Positions 7,612 to 16,574 of a stretch of DNA of 64,000 nt are shown here, one piece after another; the stretch's first letter is position 1, and each line of letters opens with the position of its first letter. The notes under the pieces are model-generated. The model was not told where the DNA came from, did not search any database, and saw only the letters and a program-made list of their open reading frames with translations. Location: positions 1 through 64,000 of the forward strand of contig VYDB01000033.1 in the NCBI GenBank assembly GCA_009843635.1. Direction: 5' to 3'. The stretch is from Gammaproteobacteria bacterium (GTDB lineage Bacteria > Pseudomonadota > Gammaproteobacteria > Pseudomonadales > Azotimanducaceae). A program made the translations under genes and the position numbers.

Positions 7612-9786
7612 TCAGTTCAACCCCCGGCGCTCAAGCAGCGGCTCAATGCTCGGCTCGCGGCCGGCGAAGGCGCGGAACAGCGTCATGGCGTCTTCGCTGC
7701 CGCCCCGCGACAGCAGGGTGTCACGGAAGTGCTGGCCGTTAGCGCGGGTCATGCCGCCGTTTTCGCGGAACCACTGCTCGGTGTCGGCGTCCAGCACTTC
7801 GCTCCATATGTAGGCGTAGTAGCCAGCCGAGTAGCCGCCCATGATGTGGGAGAAGTAGGGCAGGCGGTAGCGCGGCGGCACGGTGGCCAAGCTCGCACCG
7901 GCAGCGGCGAGGGCCTCGGCTTCAAATGTCAGGATGTCCTCGGCTGCGGGAGCCTCGCCCGGTGCTAGCTGGTGCAGGGCCTGGTCGATGAGCGAGGCCG
8001 CTAGGTACTCGGTGGTTGCGTAGCCTTGGTTGAACCGCTCTGCGGCGAGCACCCGGTCGAGCAGGTCCTTCGGCATGGGTTCGCCGGTTTCGTGGTGCTT
8101 GGCGTAGTTGGCCAGCACGGCCGGCCAGGTGGCCCACATCTCATTCAGTTGGGAGGGGAACTCAACGAAATCCCGGGGCACCCTAGTGCCGCCGAAAGCG
8201 ATGTAGTTCACGTCCGAGAACAGCCCGTGCAGCGCGTGGCCGAATTCGTGGAAGGCGGTGATGACCTCGGTGAACGTGAGCAGGGTCGGCTCGCCCTGCG
8301 TTGGTTCGGGGATGTTGAGGTGGTTGGCAACGACGGGCCGCTTGCCGAGCAGGTGGGATTGGGTGACGTAGTGGCTCATCCAAGCGCCGCCGCGCTTCGA
8401 CTCGCGGGCGTAAGCGTCGAAGACGAACAGCCCAAGGGTTGAGCCGTCATGGTCGAAGACGTCAAAGACGCGCACGTCTTCATGGTAAACAGGCAGGTCA
8501 AAACGCTCCTTGAATGCGATGCCGTAAACTTGGCTGGCGGCAAAGAACACGCCGTTGAACAGTACGCTCTCCAGCTCCAGGTAGGGCCTGAGCTGGGATT
8601 CGTCGAAGGCGTAGCGCTCCCGGCGCAGCTTTTCGGCGTAGAAGTCCCAATCCCAAGCGGCGAGTTTGAAGCCGCCGCCCGTGTTGTCCACGATGGTTTG
8701 CAGTTCGTCCGCCTCGCGCTTGGCGTTGGCGACGGCGGCCGGCGTCAGCGATGCCAGCCGCTTGTTCACAGCCACGGGGGCGCCAGCGGTTTCGTCGTCG
8801 AGGACATAGTCGGCGTGGTTGACGAAACCCAGTAGCTGCGCCCGCCTTGCCCGCAGCTCCGCGGTGCGGCTGACAATCTCGCGGTTGTCGTAGTCGCCGC
8901 CCCGGCTGCCGCGTTCCATTGAGCGCTTCAGCAGCCTTTCCCGCATTTCCCGGTTCTCAAGTTCGGAGAGCAAAGGCTGCTGAGTGGTGTTCAGCAGCGG
9001 AATGACGAACCTGCCGTCCATGCCACGGGACTCGGCTTCGCTGGCGGCTGTCTCGATTTGCGCATCGCTTAGGCCACTGAGCTCCTCTTGGCTGTGGACA
9101 ACGAGGAACGAGTCATTCACCTCGTTCAGCACGTTCTGGCTGAAGCGGGTCTGCAGTTTGGCCAACTCGGCGTTAATGGCCCGCAACGACTCCTTTTCCG
9201 CTGCGGACAGCTTGGCACCGGCGCGCACGAAAGCGCGGTGGGTCTCCTCGACCAAGCGCAGCGATTCGGGTCCGAGTTCGAACCTGTCCCGGGCGCCGTA
9301 GACGGCTTGGATGCGCCCGAACAGCGCGGCGTTAAGGAAGATGCGGTCTTGGTGCTCGGCTAGCTTGGGCGCGATTTCGGCTTCTATCCCTTTGAGCGCG
9401 TCGTTGGTGTGCGCCGAGGCCAGCCCGAAAAACACGCTGGCCACTCGGTTGAGCGTTTGTCCGGCCAATTCGAGCTGCACCAGCGTGTTCTCGAAGGTCG
9501 GTGCCTCCGCTTGCGCGGTGATGTTGTCGATTTCGGCTAGCTGCTCCGCCATGCTGACCTCGAAGGCGGGCAGGAAATGCGCCGGATCGATGCGGTCGAA
9601 TGGTGGATACTCCAGATGCAGAGGACTCGGCGTGAGCAGTGGGTTCATTTCGGGCATCTCGGCGGCTCGGGCTTCCTTGAGGTCGGTAGGGTTGGAGGAG
9701 TTTGGGGAACAGGCGGCAAGCGCTGCGGCCAGCAGGCTGGCCGACAAAGCGCAAATGGGTGATCGAAGCATGGCGGTGGGCATCAT
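7612..9786 (-). CDS. M3-family oligopeptidase (Dcp-like), lipoprotein
   Basis: A 724-residue zinc metallopeptidase of family M3, related to peptidyl-dipeptidase Dcp and oligopeptidase A. It has the zinc motif HEFGHALHGLF, the GGTRVPRDFVEFPSQ segment and the C-terminal SHIMGGYSAGYYAYIWSEV. The N-terminus is a lipoprotein signal with a lipobox LAAC (Cys26 from the first ATG), so the enzyme is probably anchored in the periplasm. It should cleave short peptides. An ATG five codons downstream (9771) is equally possible as the start. The gene is divergent from the export operon that begins at 9838. Confidence 0.92.
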   Translation of the reverse strand: MMPTAMLRSPICALSASLLAAALAACSPNSSNPTDLKEARAAEMPEMNPLLTPSPLHLEYPPFDRIDPAHFLPAFEVSMAEQLAEIDNITAQAEAPTFENTLVQLELAGQTLNRVASVFFGLASAHTNDALKGIEAEIAPKLAEHQDRIFLNAALFGRIQAVYGARDRFELGPESLRLVEETHRAFVRAGAKLSAAEKESLRAINAELAKLQTRFSQNVLNEVNDSFLVVHSQEELSGLSDAQIETAASEAESRGMDGRFVIPLLNTTQQPLLSELENREMRERLLKRSMERGSRGGDYDNREIVSRTAELRARRAQLLGFVNHADYVLDDETAGAPVAVNKRLASLTPAAVANAKREADELQTIVDNTGGGFKLAAWDWDFYAEKLRRERYAFDESQLRPYLELESVLFNGVFFAASQVYGIAFKERFDLPVYHEDVRVFDVFDHDGSTLGLFVFDAYARESKRGGAWMSHYVTQSHLLGKRPVVANHLNIPEPTQGEPTLLTFTEVITAFHEFGHALHGLFSDVNYIAFGGTRVPRDFVEFPSQLNEMWATWPAVLANYAKHHETGEPMPKDLLDRVLAAERFNQGYATTEYLAASLIDQALHQLAPGEAPAAEDILTFEAEALAAAGASLATVPPRYRLPYFSHIMGGYSAGYYAYIWSEVLDADTEQWFRENGGMTRANGQHFRDTLLSRGGSEDAMTLFRAFAGREPSIEPLLERRGLN

Positions 9787-9837
9787 ATCAATTCTGTTAG
9801 ACTCGCAGCCCGCTTAAGCCCTTCAAGGCCGTTGTCG

Positions 9838-11091
9838 ATGGAGCCGCAGCCGGATCAGAAATCGCTGTTGAACCAACTGCGCATCGACCGTTCGGAACCG
9901 TCGCCTTCCACTGCCAAGCCCCTCAAGTGGTTCGTGCTGATCGCCTTGGCCGGTGGTGTTGCTTTCGCCCTTTGGTTTCTCCCCTTGCCGGAGGATGCGC
10001 CGCTGTCGCCGGTGCCCACAGCGTTGGCCGAGGCGATTGCGCCCGGGAACCCGGACGCCAGCGTGCTTGATGCCACGGGCTATGTCGTGGCGCGGCGGCA
10101 GGCGACGGTGTCCAGCAAGACCACCGGCAAGGTGCTGGAAGTGCTCATCGAGGAGGGGGTTTACGTAGAAGCGGGGCAGTTGCTGGCCCGTCTCGACGAC
10201 AGCGTGCCCAACGCGCAGCTCGAACTGGCTGCTTCCCAGTTGGAATCGGCCCGGCGCAGCTTGCTGGAGATCGAGGCGCAGCTCAAGCAGGGCCAGCTTG
10301 ATCTCGCCCGGAGCCTGGAACTGGCCGAGCGGGAGCTGGTGAGCCAAGCGGACCTAGACCGCAATCGCTTGGCCGTCGAGGAAATGACCGCGCGTCTTGA
10401 CCGCATGCGCCAGGATGCGGTGGTGGCGGAGCGGGCCTTGGCGGTGCAACGGCAAATCGTCGAGGACATGCAGATCCGGGCGCCCTTTGCTGGCGTGGTC
10501 ATCGCCAAGGCGGCGCAGCCGGGCGAAATGATCTCGCCGGTGTCAGCTGGCGGCGGCTACACCCGCACCGGCATATGCACCATCGTTGACATGGATTCCC
10601 TCGAGGTGGAGGTGGACGTCAACGAGGCCTACATCAACCGGGTCTATCCTGGCCAGCCGGTCAGCATCACGCTCAACGCCTACCCGGAGGACGCCTACGC
10701 GGCGGCCGTGATTGCCATCATTCCCGCCGCCGAGCGCAGCAAGGCCACCGTGCGGGTGCGGGTGGGGTTCAGTGAGCGCGACGGCCGGGTGCTGCCGGAC
10801 ATGGGCGTTCGGGTGGCGTTTTTGGAGACCGGGACCGAAGCGGTCGAGGCACCGGTCGAGGCTGGCGTGCTGGTGCCCAAGGAAGCGGTGGTCCGCGAAG
10901 GCGCAAGCAGCTACGTGCTGGTAGTGACGGGCGATGAGGCACGGCGGCGGCCCATCCGCGTGGACGGTGGGCAAGGCGCCAAGGTGCGGGTGGTTGCCGG
11001 CCTGGATGCCGGCGAACGGGTGGTGGCCCGTCCGGACGAAAGCCTGTTGGCGAGCTTGGCCTCCGCTGGCCGAGTCTCACTGCCGCATTAG
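9838..11091 (+). CDS. Periplasmic adaptor (HlyD/MacA-type) of an ABC exporter
   Basis: A 417-residue membrane-fusion protein. One transmembrane helix lies at about residues 28-50 (FVLIALAGGVAFALWFLPL). It is followed by a biotinyl-lipoyl-like segment (TTGKVLEVLIEEGVYVEAG), a long alpha-helical hairpin, the second lipoyl half (RAPFAGVVIAKAAQPGEM) and beta-barrel domains. Such adaptors connect an inner-membrane transporter to an outer-membrane channel. It is first in a same-strand set with an ATPase and two permeases, so it probably works with them. A TTG two codons upstream is an alternative start. No TolC-like gene is present in the window. Confidence 0.88.
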   Translation: MEPQPDQKSLLNQLRIDRSEPSPSTAKPLKWFVLIALAGGVAFALWFLPLPEDAPLSPVPTALAEAIAPGNPDASVLDATGYVVARRQATVSSKTTGKVLEVLIEEGVYVEAGQLLARLDDSVPNAQLELAASQLESARRSLLEIEAQLKQGQLDLARSLELAERELVSQADLDRNRLAVEEMTARLDRMRQDAVVAERALAVQRQIVEDMQIRAPFAGVVIAKAAQPGEMISPVSAGGGYTRTGICTIVDMDSLEVEVDVNEAYINRVYPGQPVSITLNAYPEDAYAAAVIAIIPAAERSKATVRVRVGFSERDGRVLPDMGVRVAFLETGTEAVEAPVEAGVLVPKEAVVREGASSYVLVVTGDEARRRPIRVDGGQGAKVRVVAGLDAGERVVARPDESLLASLASAGRVSLPH

Positions 11092-11120
11092 GCGATAAGA
11101 AATCTTTAAAGGAGCATTGC

Positions 11121-11801
11121 ATGACGGTGGTGAGCTGCAAGGGCGTTGAAAAGACGTTCATCAAGGGCCGGGAGTCGGTTGAGGTGCTGGCGGGCATCAA
11201 CTTGGAGATCGAGGAGGGCGATTTCCTCGCCCTAATGGGGCCTTCCGGATCGGGCAAGACCACGCTGCTCAACCTGATCGGCGGCCTGGACCATCCGAGT
11301 GCCGGATCGGTGGTCGTTGGTGGGCAGCCCTTGGCCGAGATGTCGGCCAAGCAGTTGGCCAAGTGGCGCTCCGCCAATGTCGGCTTCATCTTCCAGTTTT
11401 ACAATCTGCTGCCGGTGCTGAGCGCCCAGCGCAACGTGGAGCTGCCGCTGCTCTTGACCGCCCTGTCGAGCAAGCAGCGCCAAGCCAACGCCGCCGCGGC
11501 GCTGCAAATCGTCGGCCTTGCGGACCGGGCCAAGCACAAGCCGGGGGAGCTGTCCGGCGGCCAGCAGCAGCGGGTGGCCATCGCCCGGGCCATCGTCGCC
11601 GACCCGGGATTGTTGGTGTGCGACGAGCCCACCGGCGACTTGGACCGGGATACGGCCGATGAAATCCTCAAGTTGCTGGAAACGCTGAACGGCGAGTACG
11701 GCAAGACCATCATCATGGTCACCCATGACCCGAAGGCCGCCGAGCATGCCGCCCAGGTGCTGCGCATGGATAAGGGCCTGCTGGTGGAGAACGCAGCGTG
11801 A
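11121..11801 (+). CDS. ABC transporter ATPase of the MacB/LolD class
   Basis: A 226-residue ATPase with Walker A GPSGSGKTT (residues about 40-48), the Q-loop region FIFQFYNLLPVLSA, the signature LSGGQQQRVAIARA and Walker B LLVCDEPTGDLD. The length and FQFYNLLP motif are typical of the MacB/LolD/FtsE group, which powers mechanotransmission-type exporters rather than pumping through a channel. AAAGGAG precedes the ATG. Its stop overlaps the start of the first permease by four bases, so translation is coupled. Confidence 0.95.
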   Translation: MTVVSCKGVEKTFIKGRESVEVLAGINLEIEEGDFLALMGPSGSGKTTLLNLIGGLDHPSAGSVVVGGQPLAEMSAKQLAKWRSANVGFIFQFYNLLPVLSAQRNVELPLLLTALSSKQRQANAAAALQIVGLADRAKHKPGELSGGQQQRVAIARAIVADPGLLVCDEPTGDLDRDTADEILKLLETLNGEYGKTIIMVTHDPKAAEHAAQVLRMDKGLLVENAA

Positions 11802-12961
11802 GCCGCCTCGGCTTCATGTGGGCGAACCTGTTCCGCCGTCCGGTGCGTACTTGGCTGACCCTGGTGTCAGTGATGATCGCCTTCCTGCTGTTCGTGCTGC
11901 TGCGCACGGTCTCCCATTCCTTCTCTGAAGGGGGCGGTTTCGGCGAGCCGGGCATCGACCGTTTGATGGTTTCACCCAAGTACTCGATCATCGACCCGCT
12001 GCCGATCAGCGCCCTGCAGCAGATCGCGGGGGTGGACGGCGTGCTGGCCGTCACCCATGGCGATTGGTTCGGCGGCGTCTATCAGGATCGGGCCAACTTC
12101 TTCCCCAAGTATCCGGTGAAGCCCATCCCCCATTTCGAGATGTACTCGGAGTACCTCATTGATCCGCAGCACCTGGAGGCGTTTGCCAATACCCGCACGG
12201 GCGCCGTGGCGCCGTTGGCGATGGCGGTGAAGTACGGTTGGAAGGTGGGCGACAAGATTCCGATCGAGGGCGACATCTGGGCCAAGAAGGACGGCAGCCG
12301 CAACTGGGAGTTCGATCTGGTTGGCACCTACGCCGCGCCGGAAGACCAGCAGCAGCCCGGTGTGTTCCTGTTGAACTACGCCTACTTCGACGAGGCGAGG
12401 GATTTCGGCGAAGGCACGGTGGGCTGGTTCACTGTGCGCATCGCGGATACCGAGCGGGCGGCGGAGATCGCCAATGCCATCGATGCGCTGTTCACCAACT
12501 CCCTCAATCCCACCCGCACCATGACCGAAGCCGAGCAGGCGCGGCAATTCATGCAGCAGATCGGCGACATCGAGCTGATGATGACCGGCATTCTGGCCGC
12601 CGTCTTTTTCACCATCCTGCTCCTAACGGGCAACACCATGGCCCAGGCGCTGCGCGAGCGGGTGCCGGAATTGGCCGTCCTGAAGACGATTGGCTTCTCG
12701 GATGGGGCGGTGGCGGCGCTGGTGCTTGGCGAAGCGCTGCTGCTTTGCGCGGTGGGGGCGCTCTTGGGCACGGCGCTGGCGATTGGCGCCGCCGTCGTCA
12801 TCGGTCCCGGAATGGAGGAGGCCATGGGGGTGTTTGAGGTGAGCGGGTCAACGGCAGCCAGTGCCTTGGGCCTGTCGGCACTGCTAGGCCTGGTGGTCGG
12901 CGCCGTCCCTTCCTTCACCGCCCAGCGCTTGAGCATCGTTGATGCGCTGCGCAAACAGTAG
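11798..12961 (+). CDS. FtsX/MacB-type ABC permease, first copy
   Basis: A 387-residue permease with the FtsX-like layout. One N-terminal transmembrane helix (LVSVMIAFLLFVLLRTV) is followed by a large periplasmic domain (about residues 45-250) and three C-terminal helices around LMMTGILAAVFFTILLLTG and beyond. The segment ALRERVPELAVLKTIGFSDG is the coupling region typical of the family. It probably forms a heterodimer with the next permease. The substrate may be a lipoprotein, peptide or amphiphilic compound; the sequence does not say which. Confidence 0.9.
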   Translation: MSRLGFMWANLFRRPVRTWLTLVSVMIAFLLFVLLRTVSHSFSEGGGFGEPGIDRLMVSPKYSIIDPLPISALQQIAGVDGVLAVTHGDWFGGVYQDRANFFPKYPVKPIPHFEMYSEYLIDPQHLEAFANTRTGAVAPLAMAVKYGWKVGDKIPIEGDIWAKKDGSRNWEFDLVGTYAAPEDQQQPGVFLLNYAYFDEARDFGEGTVGWFTVRIADTERAAEIANAIDALFTNSLNPTRTMTEAEQARQFMQQIGDIELMMTGILAAVFFTILLLTGNTMAQALRERVPELAVLKTIGFSDGAVAALVLGEALLLCAVGALLGTALAIGAAVVIGPGMEEAMGVFEVSGSTAASALGLSALLGLVVGAVPSFTAQRLSIVDALRKQ

Positions 12962-12972
12962 GAGGGCGACTC

Positions 12973-14136
12973 GTGCTGTCCCAGATTATCGCCGTCACGC
13001 TGATGAACCTTCGCAATCTGCCGTCCCGGCTCGGCAGTTCGTCGGTGATCGTGGTCGGCATTGGCGGCGTGGTGGCGGTCCTGTTGACCCTGCTCGCCAT
13101 GGCCGGGGGATTTTCGGCGGCCTTGGAGCGGGGCGGTTCGCCGGACCGGGCGCTGGTGCTGCGCGGCGGTTCGGACAGTGAAATGTCCGGGCAGGTGGAG
13201 CCGGAGGGCGTGCGCATCGTCTCCACCATGCCGGAGGTGGCCGACTACAGCCCGGAGATGTACACAGTGGCGGACGTGCCCAAGCGCGCCACGGGCCAGC
13301 CCGCCAACCTGATCATCCGCGGCGTCGAGCCCGCAGCCTTTCGGATTCGGCCGGAAGTGGAGATCATCGAGGGCCGCTCGTTCGAGCCGGGCAAGCGCGA
13401 AGCCATTGCCGGCTTGGGCGCTTCGTCGGAGTTCACGGGCATAGACCTAGGCGCCAAGGTGGCACTGCGCGACAGCGACTGGACCATCGTCGGCCTGTTC
13501 AAGGCCAACGGCTCCGCCTATGAATCCGAATTGTGGGCGGATTTGCCGGTGGCTCAGTCCACCTTCCGCCGGGGCGCCACCGTGCAGTCGATCCGGGTGC
13601 GCTTGACGGAACCGGAAGCGTTCGACACCTTGGCGTCGCGCATCGAAGGGGATCGGCGGCTGGACCTTGAGGCGCACACCGAGCAGACGTTCTACCAGCG
13701 GCAGTCCGAGTCGCTGAACGCTCTGATCACCAATTTCGGCTACACGGTCGCCGTCATCATGGCCTTTGGCGCCTTCTTTGCGGCGCTGAACACCATGTAC
13801 ACGGCGGTGTCCACCCGCACTGTGGAGATTGCCACCTTGAGGGCGCTCGGCTTCGGCGGCGCGGCGGTGATGGTCTCGGTGCTGATCGAGGCCTTGGGCC
13901 TGGCCTTGCTGGGGGGGCTGCTCGGTGGCGCAATCGCCTACTTTGGCTTCAACGGCTTCACTGTGGCCACCCTCAACCAAGCCTCCTTTTCACAGATCGC
14001 CTTCGACTTTGCCGTGACCGGTGACCTGCTGTTGCTGGGCTTGATCTGGGCGCTCACGCTCGGCTTCGTCGGCGGCTTGTTCCCGGCCGCCCGGGCAGTT
14101 CGCCTGCCGATCACGTCCGCCCTGCGCGGCGAATAG
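12973..14136 (+). CDS. FtsX/MacB-type ABC permease, second copy
   Basis: A 387-residue permease of the same FtsX layout as the preceding gene: an N-terminal helix (SSVIVVGIGGVVAVLLTLLAM), a periplasmic domain and three C-terminal helices. It has the coupling segment TVEIATLRALGFGGAAV and ends LPITSALRGE. The start is GTG, supported by GGAGGG ten bases before it. It is the last gene of the four-gene export operon and is convergent with the SelW-like gene. Confidence 0.9.
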   Translation: MLSQIIAVTLMNLRNLPSRLGSSSVIVVGIGGVVAVLLTLLAMAGGFSAALERGGSPDRALVLRGGSDSEMSGQVEPEGVRIVSTMPEVADYSPEMYTVADVPKRATGQPANLIIRGVEPAAFRIRPEVEIIEGRSFEPGKREAIAGLGASSEFTGIDLGAKVALRDSDWTIVGLFKANGSAYESELWADLPVAQSTFRRGATVQSIRVRLTEPEAFDTLASRIEGDRRLDLEAHTEQTFYQRQSESLNALITNFGYTVAVIMAFGAFFAALNTMYTAVSTRTVEIATLRALGFGGAAVMVSVLIEALGLALLGGLLGGAIAYFGFNGFTVATLNQASFSQIAFDFAVTGDLLLLGLIWALTLGFVGGLFPAARAVRLPITSALRGE

Positions 14137-14151
14137 CGCCAAGGGGCCCGA

Positions 14152-14382
14152 TCAGGCGCCGCGGCCCTTGATGGCCGCGACCAGTTTGTCCTCCTCCGGA
14201 AATTGGCCGGCGCTTTGTTGCTTGGAATGCAGCAGTGCCCCATCCACCACTACGTCGAACACGCCGCCGCCGCCCTCGATGAGCTGGGAGGAGACGCCGA
14301 ATTCGGCCTCCAATCGAGCAGCCAAACTGACCGCTTTAGGCTTGTAGTTTCAGACGCCGCAGTAAGTGATCGAGATGTCCAT
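14152..14382 (-). CDS. SelW-like selenoprotein (Rdx family), CxxU, UGA read as Sec11
   Basis: The frame from ATG at 14382 encodes 76 residues if TGA at 14350-14352 is selenocysteine. The N-terminus MDISITYCGV, then U11-NYKPKAVSLAARLEAEF, is the SelT/SelW/SelH (Rdx) family start with C8-G-V-U11, the thioredoxin-like CxxU/CxxC redox motif. The remainder (LIEGGGGVFDVVVDG, LLHSKQQSAGQFPEEDKLV) matches the usual family end, including the G-Q-F-P element. GGAGG lies before the ATG. Without Sec only 10 residues would be made. The family is a small cytosolic thiol/selenol oxidoreductase. It lies 38 bases after a flavodoxin-like gene on the same strand, which may reflect shared redox work. Confidence 0.9.
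14317..14335 (-). promoter_or_regulatory. Candidate bacterial SECIS hairpin of the SelW-like gene
   Basis: On the minus strand seven consecutive pairs (two of them G-U wobbles) close a five-base AGUUU loop. The loop G lies 23 bases after the last base of the UGA. Size, spacing and the GU in the loop fit the bacterial SECIS rule that SelB recognises. The corresponding hairpin at 1887-1903 has the same GUU in its loop. Confidence 0.55.
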
Positions 14383-14420
14383 GCGGTTGCCTCCTTGATT
14401 GCCTCTTGGGGCGTTGCGAT

Positions 14421-14882
14421 TCAAAACAAATCCATCTCAAGCCCCAAGGCCATTGCCATCCCCAACTCACGGCAGCCATTGAGGTGCTCGTCCGTCAATT
14501 CGCCCGCCGCGATGATGGGCGCCTGCACCTCCTTGAACGGATAGCCGTTGGCGATGCGGCGAATGGCGGCGAGGGCCATTGTGCCATCATTGCCGGCGCT
14601 GATGAACACGGCGTAGGGCAGGGACAGTATCTTGCCCTCCACCGGATAGAAGGTGCGGTCGAGAAAGTCCTTCATGCCGCCGGACATGTAGCCGAAGTTC
14701 TCTGGGGTGCCGAGCAGCAGCCCGTGGGCCCAAAGCAGGTCGTCGGGCCCAGCGTCCCGGGCGCGCAGCAGGCGAACGTCAACCCCGTCAACGTCCTCGG
14801 AGCGAGCGCCGCGGAGCGCAGCTTCGGCCATGCGCCCGGTGTTGCCGGTCTGGGTGTGATAGACGATGAGCAGGTGTTTGAC
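14421..14882 (-). CDS. Flavodoxin-like protein without a standard start codon
   Basis: The open frame of about 153 residues reads LLIVYHTQTGNTGRMAEAAL at its start, which is the phosphate-binding loop of FMN-binding flavodoxins. It continues with GLLLGTPENFGYMSGGMKDFLDR, the usual FMN contact region of the NAD(P)H:quinone-oxidoreductase/flavodoxin family. The first ATG (14831) would remove the FMN loop. Upstream of the loop the frame holds only GTC, AAA, CAC, CTG after a stop at 14883-14885, so the true start must be CTG (14871-14873), another rare codon, or a sequence error such as GTG read as GTC at 14880. The SelW-like gene follows. Confidence 0.75.
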   Translation of the reverse strand, partial: VKHLLIVYHTQTGNTGRMAEAALRGARSEDVDGVDVRLLRARDAGPDDLLWAHGLLLGTPENFGYMSGGMKDFLDRTFYPVEGKILSLPYAVFISAGNDGTMALAAIRRIANGYPFKEVQAPIIAAGELTDEHLNGCRELGMAMALGLEMDLF

Positions 14883-14976
14883 TTAGAGCCTCGCTGAACG
14901 GGATGGCTGGGCGGTGCCGCAGTATAGCAACTGCCGCGCCGTCCTCTCCGCAGGGGAATCCTCCGTAGGGGCTAAA

Positions 14977-16236
<1,260 letters not shown>

Positions 16237-16311
16237 TCAGCCTCGGATGATGGGTTGGGCGGCGTTCTGCGTTATGATCGCCTGCTTGGAGAGCAAGGCG
16301 GACGGGCAGGC

Positions 16312-16524
16312 ATGGCGCAATTGAAGCATCCGATTACCGGCGCGGTTTACTGCGCGTTGGGCGAAGGCACCGTCGAGGTGGACAGCAATGGCTTGAAGGG
16401 CATCTTTCGCTATGATGGCGAGCATGTGTCCGGGGAGTTGCGATTTGCGGACCCGCACATGCTGCTTTGGTTGGGCGGCCCGCAGCTGCCGGACGGCGAC
16501 AACATCCGCCGCAATCGTGGCTGA
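16312..16524 (+). CDS. Small hypothetical protein
   Basis: A 70-residue protein starting MAQLKHPITGAVYCALGEG and rich in Gly and Asp, with a beta-like pattern (VEVDSNGLKGIFRYDGEHVSG). The family is not recognised. It lies 50 bases before the Rieske oxygenase gene on the same strand and may be cotranscribed. The start at 16312 is chosen because the in-frame upstream extension lacks a ribosome-binding site and reads like intergenic sequence. Confidence 0.55.
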   Translation: MAQLKHPITGAVYCALGEGTVEVDSNGLKGIFRYDGEHVSGELRFADPHMLLWLGGPQLPDGDNIRRNRG

Positions 16525-16574
16525 GGCGGCCTGCCCTAGCTCGACAATTACCCGAAAACAGCGAGGATCAGTTC

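Noticed and set aside
7580-7623. GGGTTGA/TCAACCC inverted repeat between recQ and the peptidase gene as a bidirectional terminator
   Set aside because: Seven-base arms with a 30-base loop and no T-run on either side; likely chance.
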